From: Prunus persica | Lineage: Eukaryota; Streptophyta; Magnoliopsida; Rosales; Rosaceae | Direction: 5' to 3' | Length of the DNA stretch: 64,000 nt | Assembly (NCBI RefSeq): GCF_000346465.2 | Contig: NC_034014.1 | Coordinates: 14,852,630 to 14,916,629 of the forward strand | Shown: positions 57,902 to 64,000 of the stretch, one piece after another | Position numbering within the stretch: position 1 is the first letter of the stretch | Layout: every line of letters starts with the position of its first letter | Made by a program: the position numbers and the translations under genes | Notes under the pieces: generated by a model | What the model was told of the DNA's origin: nothing | The model's input: only the letters and a program-made list of their open reading frames with translations | Database searches by the model: none

Positions 57902-58960
57902 TTAATCTAATTCGGACTCATAACCTTCATTCCCTTTTTCAGTAACAAAATCAGAAACATCTAGATGCGTCTTGTTTAGCTTACGTGATATTTCTGATGA
58001 GCCATCTGTGGCTGGCGGAGCATGATCAATGTAATTTATCTCCACTTTCCTGTTCTTAAGTGAAGCTTGATAGAGATCCGCCAAATGCCTGGGTGTACGA
58101 CATGCGCGCATCCAATGTCCCCTTGCACCACATCTGTGACAAGGGCTTTCAACATTTCTAGGCACATGGGTCATCTGTGCCTTTCCCTTATTACGGGATG
58201 CATTTTTGCCATTCATGGATGGACCGCTCCTTGGACCTAAGCCCTCTGAACGAGCACCATGATTTTTTCTACTCCATTGCCAGTGGCCACGCTTGCCCCC
58301 TCGCCCACGTTTGTGGATACTGCCACGAGATGAAGTGGCATTCACTTCCTGAGATGCAGCATTTATTTCAGGAAGTGGTGCTGAGCCCGTTGGGCGAGAT
58401 TGGTGATTCTTTAATAAAAGCTCATTATTCTGCTCAGCTAACAAGAGGCAAGAGACAAGTTCCGAGTACTTCTTGAAACTGCTATGTCTGTATTGCTGTT
58501 GAAGGAGGACATTTGAAGCATGAAAAGTGCTCAGAGTTTTTTCGAGCATATCCTCCTCAGATATATTTTCCCCACATAGCCTCATTAATGAGGTAATTCT
58601 GTGCATAGCAGAGTTATACTCGGACACTGACTTGAAATCTTGAAATCTCAAGTGGGTCCATTCGTATCTAGCTCTTGGGAGAGTCATCGTCTTCTGGTGA
58701 TCGTATCTTTCACCTATAGCTTTCCACAGAACCAACGGTTCATCAACCACCACATATTCGCTCTTCAGCGCTTGATGGATGTGGCGGCGAAGAAAAATCA
58801 TGGCCTTCGCATTCTCTTCAGGCGAAGCATCATTCTCATCTACAATTGTTTGTCCGAGGCCATTGGCTCGTAGATGAATTTTGGCATCCAGGACCCATGA
58901 TAAATAGTTGTCCCTGGAAAGGTCCAAGGCAGCAAACTCTAGTTTTGCCAAATTTGCCAT
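57902..58960 (-). CDS. Permuted copia: gag polyprotein
   Basis: An ATG at 58960 opens MANLAKLEFAALDLSRDN; the UBN2/retrotran_gag region follows (YLSWVLDAKIHL, LWKAIGERYDHQKTMTLPRA, LMRLCGENISEEDMLEKTL). A basic stretch (KRGRGGKRGHWQWSRKNHG) and a CCHC zinc knuckle (CHRCGARGHWMRAC) come next. About 352 residues, open to the stop at 57902. It would form the capsid. I chose 58960 rather than the upstream in-frame start at 59017 because the conserved N-terminus begins there. Confidence 0.85.
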   Translation of the reverse strand: MANLAKLEFAALDLSRDNYLSWVLDAKIHLRANGLGQTIVDENDASPEENAKAMIFLRRHIHQALKSEYVVVDEPLVLWKAIGERYDHQKTMTLPRARYEWTHLRFQDFKSVSEYNSAMHRITSLMRLCGENISEEDMLEKTLSTFHASNVLLQQQYRHSSFKKYSELVSCLLLAEQNNELLLKNHQSRPTGSAPLPEINAASQEVNATSSRGSIHKRGRGGKRGHWQWSRKNHGARSEGLGPRSGPSMNGKNASRNKGKAQMTHVPRNVESPCHRCGARGHWMRACRTPRHLADLYQASLKNRKVEINYIDHAPPATDGSSEISRKLNKTHLDVSDFVTEKGNEGYESELD

Positions 58961-58984
58961 CCAAAACTTTAGGCTCGAGATCTG

Positions 58985-59165
58985 GAATATTAAGCCACTT
59001 ATTAATAGGAATTTCAAGTCCTCATTATTCAGGTATATTAATTGAATATTAAGCCACTTATTAATAGGAATTTCAGGTCCTCATTATTCAGGTATATTAA
59101 TTGAATATTAAGCCACTTATTAATAGGAATTTCAGGTCCTCATTATTCAGGTATATTAATTGATG
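58985..59165. repeat. Tandem repeat, three units of about 60 bp
   Basis: AATATTAAGCCACTTATTAA through CAGGTATATTAATTG repeated three times with one G/A difference, in the leader upstream of gag. Confidence 0.92.
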
Positions 59166-59701
59166 ATAAAAGTAAAGTGTTATGAATTTGCTGGTATGGA
59201 CGATAAACCCGCACCATACCTTAAATAAAATTAAATGTGGGGTTAAAACCACCACCGAATAAAATAAGAAAAGTTAGTATTAGTAACGGTCTCCCACTGA
59301 TAATATGTTTAGTATTACCAAGGGTCCATTTTTGTTAATTGTTAGTAAATGTGCGGTAAAGTAAATGTGCTTGTATGGGCACTAATTCTGCTCCATTCAT
59401 TTAAATAAAAGTAAAGGCGTGGACGATAAACCCGCACCACCCTTTAAATAAATATTGCCGTATGGGTAATAAGCCTACACCATACCATAAATAAAATTAA
59501 ATGTGGGGTTAAAACCACCACCGAATAAAATAAGAAAAAGTTAGTATTAGTAACGGTCTCCCATTGATAATATGTTTAGTATTACCAAGGGTCCATTTTT
59601 GTTAATGGTTAGTAATAGAGAAGCAGATAGATATAGTATATTATATAGTGTTGAGTTGAAAAATTTCAGAAATAAAAGGAGAGACTATCGTGCTGATAAC
59701 G
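59166..59701 (-). other. Leader of the permuted copia with primer-binding site
   Basis: On the minus strand CGTTATCAGCACGA (59701-59688) directly follows the LTR, identical to the primer-site-like sequence of the outer element at 50417. The rest contains two copies of a roughly 270-bp-spaced block (GGTGGTGGTTTTAACCCCAC and AGACCGTTACTAATACTAAC). No gene is present. Confidence 0.75.
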
Positions 59702-60136
59702 TGTTATAAAATAACCTGGAATATATGCGGATATTGAGCTGCACGAAAAATAGATAAGACACAGCTTTTAACGAGGTTCGGCTATGCCTACGTCCTCGGA
59801 GAGCAGCAGCAGTAACCTTTCACTATAAAATAATATGGCTACAACTTTAGTGTTTACAACATATGTGGCTCACTGAATTTTCTCTCTTTTCTTTCTTTCT
59901 CTTCCTTTCTCTTCTTTTTTCTCTTCCTTTCTCTTCTTTTTTCTCTTCTTCTTCTTTCCGTTTCTCTTCTTATTTATAGGCTGAAATAATCACTATTCAT
60001 CACTGTTCACCCGTGACAGACAAACTCTATCAAAGCCGCCAAATGAACAGTAATGAACAGTAATGAACAGTATCAAAGCCGCCAAATGAACAGTAATGAA
60101 CAGTAATGTGGGCTCCATATCAAGACTTTTATAACA
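59702..60136 (-). repeat. Single LTR of the permuted copia
   Basis: Minus strand TGTTATAAAAGTCTTG to TTATTTTATAACA, 435 bp, preceded by the polypurine tract CCAAGGGGGAG and followed by the primer-binding site. TATA-like TATAAATA lies near 59978-59971. A tandem duplication of TTTGGCGGCTTTGATA with TACTGTTCATTACTG is present. It is the only LTR of this element. Confidence 0.88.
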
Positions 60137-60253
60137 CTCCCCCTTGGAGACCACATGACCCTAGATTGGTTGCCTCATTAAAACCTTGCTTGGAAAAACC
60201 CAGTGGGAAAATCTAAGCGAAGGAAAAAGAGTACAACGTGCATATGTCCTATG
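60137..60253 (-). other. 3' untranslated region and polypurine tract of the permuted copia
   Basis: It carries, inverted, the copia phrase CCCACTGGGTTTTTCCAAGC then AAGGTTTTAATGAGGCAA, related to the phrase found four times in the outer element, and the tract CCAAGGGGGAG next to the LTR. Confidence 0.7.
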
Positions 60254-62299
60254 TTAGAGGACTCTTGAATGCTCCCCCTGATTTTGCATGCTCCAACTTG
60301 ATTGCTTGCAGAGTTGTCGTAATCCAATGCCATGTACTAACTTTTGGAATGTATATTTCGGCAATGATTTAGTGAAGAGATCTGCCAGGTTATCACTTGA
60401 GCGGATTTGTCTGACTTTGATTTCTTGACTCTTCTGGAGCTCATGTGTATAGAAAAACTTTGGTGATATGTGTTTGGTCCTGTCACCCTTGATATATCCT
60501 CCTGTAATCTGAGCAATACAAGCTGCATTGTCCTCATTCAGAATTGTTGGAGTGTCTGTTGTTGAGGGTAGGGCACATGTGCTTCGGATGTGATGGATTA
60601 CCGATCTTAACCAAACGCATTCACGACTGGCTTCATGGAGGGCAAGTATTTCTGAGTGATTGGAAGATGTGGCCACTAATGTTTGTTTTGTTGAACGCCA
60701 TGAGATCGCAGTTCCTCCAATGTAAATACATACCCAGTCTGTGATCGTCCTTGATGTGGATCAGAGAGATATCCTGCATCAGCATAACCAATAATACTCT
60801 GGGCGTTGGTCGATTCACTGGAATAGAATAACCCCATGTCTGTTGTCCCACGAAGGTATCGTAGAACATGTTTGATGCCGGTCCAGTGTCGCCTTGTTGG
60901 AGCAGAACTGTACCTTGCTAACAGATTTACTGAGAATGATATGTCTGGTCTGGTACATTGTGCTAGGTACAATAAAGCACCTATTGCACTGAGATATTGT
61001 ACTTCTGGACCAAGGACCATTTCATCATTCCCTTTTGGACGATATGGGTCTTTCTTAGTGTCAAGCGATCGAACGACCATTGGAGTGCTAAGTGGATGGG
61101 CTTTATCCATGCCAAACCGTTTCAATACTTTCTCAGTATAAGTTGATTGATGCACCAAAATTCCATTAGCACTGTGCTCAATTTGCAAGCCAAGACAATA
61201 TTTTGTCGTTCCAAGATCCTTCATCTCAAACTCACGTTTGAGATAATCAACAGTCTTTTGAAGCTCTGCAGAAGTTCCAATTAGATTCATGTCGTCGACA
61301 TATACTGCCACTATCGCAAATCCAGACTTTGATTTCTTAATAAACACACATGGGCAAACAGGATCATTTGTGTATCCTTCCTTCAGTAAATACTTACTGA
61401 GACGATTGTACCACATTCGTCCAGATTGTTTCACATTCGTCCAGATTGTTTTAGCCCATATAATGATCTTCTCAATTTAACTGAGAACATGCCCCGTGGT
61501 GTGTTTCTGGCTGCTTCAGGCAACCTGAATCCTTCTGGAACTTTCATGTATATATCTGTATCCAATTCTCCATACAAATATGCGGTAATAACATCCATGA
61601 GTCTCATTTCAAGTTTTTCTGAAACCGCCAAACTTATTAGGTAACGGAATGTAATTGTGTCCATTACTGGAGAGTACGTTTCCACATAATCAATTCCAGG
61701 CCTTTGTGAAAAACCTTGCGCAACGAGTCGCGCTTTATACCTTGAGATCTCATTTTTCTCATTGCGCTTTCTTGTAAATACCCACTTGTAACCTACAGGG
61801 TTTACATTGGGTGGAGTTGGACTAATATGTCCAAAAACACTCCTCTTTTCCAAAGAATTTAATTCTGTCTGGATTGCATCCTTCCACTTGGGCCAATCTT
61901 GCCTCTGTGTACATTCATTAATAGAGCGTGGTTCAATATCATCATCTTTTATGATTTCAGCAGCCACTGAGAATGCAAATATATCATCGATGATCATCTC
62001 ATTTCTACTCCACAATTCATTAGTGGACGTATAATTTATGGAGATTTCTTGACTTTCAGGTACGGTTGCCACTCCAGGGGCACTTGTTTCACCAATGACT
62101 TTTTCCTTGTCAAGAAGTACCTGTCCCTCTTTGGGGGCATTTGAATTATGAATTGTGGGCTCTCTATTTATTTCATGTGGATTCATTTTGTCCATCAACT
62201 TCCTCTTTCGAGGAACTGAATCCTTTGAGCCTAGTGGTCTGCCACATTTTAGGCGTGCAGCAGATGAACCATTTGCTGGCACATTGCTTTGTCCATTAT
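60254..62299 (-). pseudogene. Permuted copia: reverse transcriptase and RNase H, frameshifted
   Basis: After the 132-bp end repeat the frame has DWPKWKDAIQTELNSLEKR, YKWVFTRKRNEKNEISRYKA, RLVAQGFSQRPGIDYVETY and RRSLYGLKQSGRMWYNRL, the catalytic YVDDM, and CTRPDISFSVNLLARYSS. RNase H follows with ATSSNHSEILALHEASREC, EDNAACIAQI and FTKSLP. A 20-bp tandem duplication at 61412-61451 and a one-base deletion near 60713 break the frame. The RT cannot be made intact from this copy. Confidence 0.85.
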
Positions 62300-62342
62300 A
62301 GATATTCACAAAGGGGAGCGTGGTTTTAATAAAGACCTCCAT
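62300..62342 (+). repeat. 43-bp flanking duplication, right copy
   Basis: Identical to 55926-55968. It is followed by the outer element's 3' region (ACACTGTACTCTTTTTCC). Confidence 0.92.
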
Positions 62343-62820
62343 ACACTGTACTCTTTTTCCTTCATCCAGGTTTTTATCCCACTGGATTTTTCCTGGTAAG
62401 GTTTTAACGAGGCAGTGTCGCTCAAAATTGACTCACAGCAGCAGTGTCACTCAAGATTGACTCACAGCAGTAGTATCGATCACAATTAACTCACAGAAGC
62501 AGTGTCAACTACGATATTCAGAAAGGTGATAAACAGTATGACTCAAAGATATTTTGCCAAGCATCAGGGGGAGCGTGCTATCAATAAAGATCTTCACACA
62601 CCGTACTCTTTTTCCTTCGTCCGGATTTTTATCCCACTGGGTTTTTCCTGGCAAGGTTTTAACGAGGCAGTGTCGCACGCGCGTCAATATACATTGAATT
62701 TTATGTTACACATTATTATGTACTCTTTTTCCCTTTGACCAGTTTTTGTCCCACTGGGTTTTTACTGGCAAGGTTTTTAACGAGACATATTCTGTATCAT
62801 TTGTGGTCTCCAAGGGGGAG
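62343..62820 (+). repeat. 3' untranslated region of the young copia with repeated phrase and polypurine tract
   Basis: The phrase TACTCTTTTTCC...TTTTTATCCCACTGG... GGTTTTAACGAGGCAGTGTC occurs near 62347, 62601 and, diverged, 62720 (also 55776). Between them are repeats of TTGACTCACAGCAG and CAGTGTCACTC. The tract CCAAGGGGGAG ends at 62820 next to the LTR. Such repeated 3' regions are usual in related copia families. Confidence 0.8.
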
Positions 62821-63046
62821 TGTTGTAAAAGTGGAGTCCCCAAAATGCCCCATAAAGAGTCCCCAAAATGCCCCCTGAAGATGCCTATAAAATCTTCTCC
62901 TTCTTGCTTGTAAATGTACACAATCTGAGACACATTCAGCAGACAATTTCAGAACCACAGAGAAATGGATGAAACCAGTTTCTCTTCCTCTCTCTCTCTC
63001 TCAATTCTCTCCAAGTTTTTCTCCTCAATTCTCCAGATTTATAACA
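62821..63046 (+). repeat. 3' LTR of the young copia
   Basis: Same length and, read side by side, the same sequence as 50191-50416. TATA box at 62886-62892. Ends TTTATAACA, then the duplication GGGCT. Confidence 0.93.
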
Positions 63047-63051
63047 GGGCT

Positions 63052-63696
63052 AGATTTTTAACATACAAAAGTATTTTTTGTTTAAAAAAATTTGGGATGG
63101 GCGGGCAGTCACTCTGCCCTGTGCACAGAACCATCCATTTAAGCCATGAGATAAGTCCAATAGTACACATAAATGGGCTACCTACACGTAAATTAATTCA
63201 AGCTTGAAAATATAGTTGGTTTACTAAGTATGGTCCATGCAAGTTTGTGTTAGCTTATAGTTATATATCTAAGCTAACACAAACCCTAATTTAGGTCCAT
63301 GCAAGTTTACTAGGTACGGTTTACTAGGTAGTTGGTGATAAAAGCATTGACAACTAAATTGAATGCTGCCTTAATCAATCAGCTAGAAATATCTATCAAT
63401 AACGCGAACCCTAATTTAGGCTCTTTAAAAAAGAGGAAAAATTTTCAAATGTGTTAACGTCAATTATGGCCCATGCATATATATATCGATCCATGCGAAT
63501 TTTCAGAATAGATATGTGTCTAGACATTAATCCAAGCTTGAAAATATAGTTGGTTTACTAGGCATGGCTCTTAATTAATTAATTATTTATTTGAGTATAT
63601 TTTCAATAATTGATCTCTGTCAATCGTATAAAATATCGATAACATCGACGAAATATTAAGGATATTAACGGTTTTTCAGGTCACGGATATTTCGAG
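63052..63696. other. AT-rich intergenic DNA with small duplications
   Basis: Contains repeated phrases (AAACCCTAATTTAGG, GTCCATGCAAGTTT, CTTGAAAATATAGTTGGTTT) but no reading frame or element ends. It is the right-hand continuation of the target of the young copia. Confidence 0.5.
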
Positions 63697-64000
63697 ACAT
63701 ATCCATACATATATCATATAAATATCGATAATATCTAAAAATATCAATGTCGATAATTTCGCTCACACTTCAGCAATATTTTGTCAAAATATCGCTATAA
63801 TATTGAAAATATAAAAACTATCGATGTAATGAGAAAAAAACAAAAACAAACATAAAGCACACATGCGAAGGGGATTCGAACCCCTGCCATTTCACTCATC
63901 CAACGCCTTGATATGTTTTTGCAATAATACGCAAAAGGGAACTCTATGTGGTACTAAGTTACTCATGTATCTTACCATGTAATCTATAAGGATATTGTAG
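63697..64000 (-). repeat. Dispersed repeat with tRNA-like B box, copy 2
   Basis: Second copy of the repeat at 49598-49930, cut by the window end. The minus strand has GGGGTTCGAATCCCC (a better B box than copy 1) and AATATTTTGACAAAATATTG tracts. The A-box region is shorter here by about 15 bases. Confidence 0.5.

Larger units (their letters stand above)
55969..62299 (-). mobile_element. Circularly permuted copia retrotransposon (RT-RH-LTR-gag-IN)
   Basis: On the minus strand the order is RT and RNase H (62299-60254), polypurine tract, one 435-bp LTR (60136-59702), primer-binding site, leader, gag (58960-57902), protease and integrase (to 55969). Every part occurs once, but the order is rotated. 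A 132-bp segment encoding GQSNVPANGSSAARLK and DKMNPHEIN is present at both ends (62168-62299 and 55969-56100; at least one difference). This is what integration of a one-LTR circle would give. Confidence 0.88.

Overview
This is plant nuclear DNA, and almost all of it is transposable elements. The evidence is plant LRR receptor-kinase exons with GT-AG introns, CACTA (En/Spm), hAT and PIF/Harbinger DNA transposons, Ty1/copia retrotransposons, a Cassandra-type TRIM with 5S-like LTRs, and fragments of plant genes (RPN6, LRL/UNE12-type bHLH, monodehydroascorbate reductase, AMT2-type ammonium transporter). A woody eudicot, possibly Rosaceae, would fit, but that is an inference. I see no intact single-copy host gene.

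The backbone is a tandem cluster of minus-strand LRR receptor-like kinase (LRR-RLK) genes, all broken. RLK1 is the 5' part of a gene (6835 to 5109) cut off by CACTA DNA on its left. RLK2 appears to have been blown apart: its signal peptide and first LRRs lie at 47263-46737, while kinase pieces from what may be the same gene lie at 15803-15707, 11668-11581, 11326-11207 and 7754-7680. RLK3 is a kinase C-terminus (48965-48072) split by Cassandra. The spacers 6836-7679 and 47264-48071 are homologous and support a tandem duplication.

Layout. 1-4659: two reverse-oriented 5' parts of one CACTA family, one inserted in the other. 5109-6835: RLK1. 7755-11206: hAT element with the 8-bp target duplication GTTATGCA and a dead TTF-type transposase. 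11327-11575: MITE. About 11709-15703: decayed PIF/Harbinger element. 15804-16034: TRIM fragment. 16035-32248: CACTA-1, about 16.2 kb, with a broken Ulp1-type ORF1, a broken TNP2 transposase, a captured RPN6 fragment, and an hAT passenger (19503-21493) that itself carries bHLH exons. 32249-46736: Tnt1-94-like copia lacking its 5' end and interrupted by CACTA-2 (33317-44367, TSD CAC), which has a frameshifted TNP2 but an intact six-exon second gene. 48300-48916: Cassandra. 50191-63046: a very young copia-type element with apparently identical 226-bp LTRs and TSD GGGCT. Its interior carries a mosaic of at least four plant-gene fragments plus a second, circularly permuted copia inserted in reverse.

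The recurring theme is gene-fragment capture by three unrelated element classes within 64 kb. The best candidates for something undescribed are the multi-gene-capture copia (50417-51860), the permuted copia bounded by a 132-bp terminal repeat and a 43-bp flanking duplication (55926-62342), and the RPN6 capture shared by two CACTA copies. Nearly all element proteins carry frameshifts or stops. The exceptions are the CACTA-2 second gene, the gag ORF and the protease-integrase ORF of the permuted copia.
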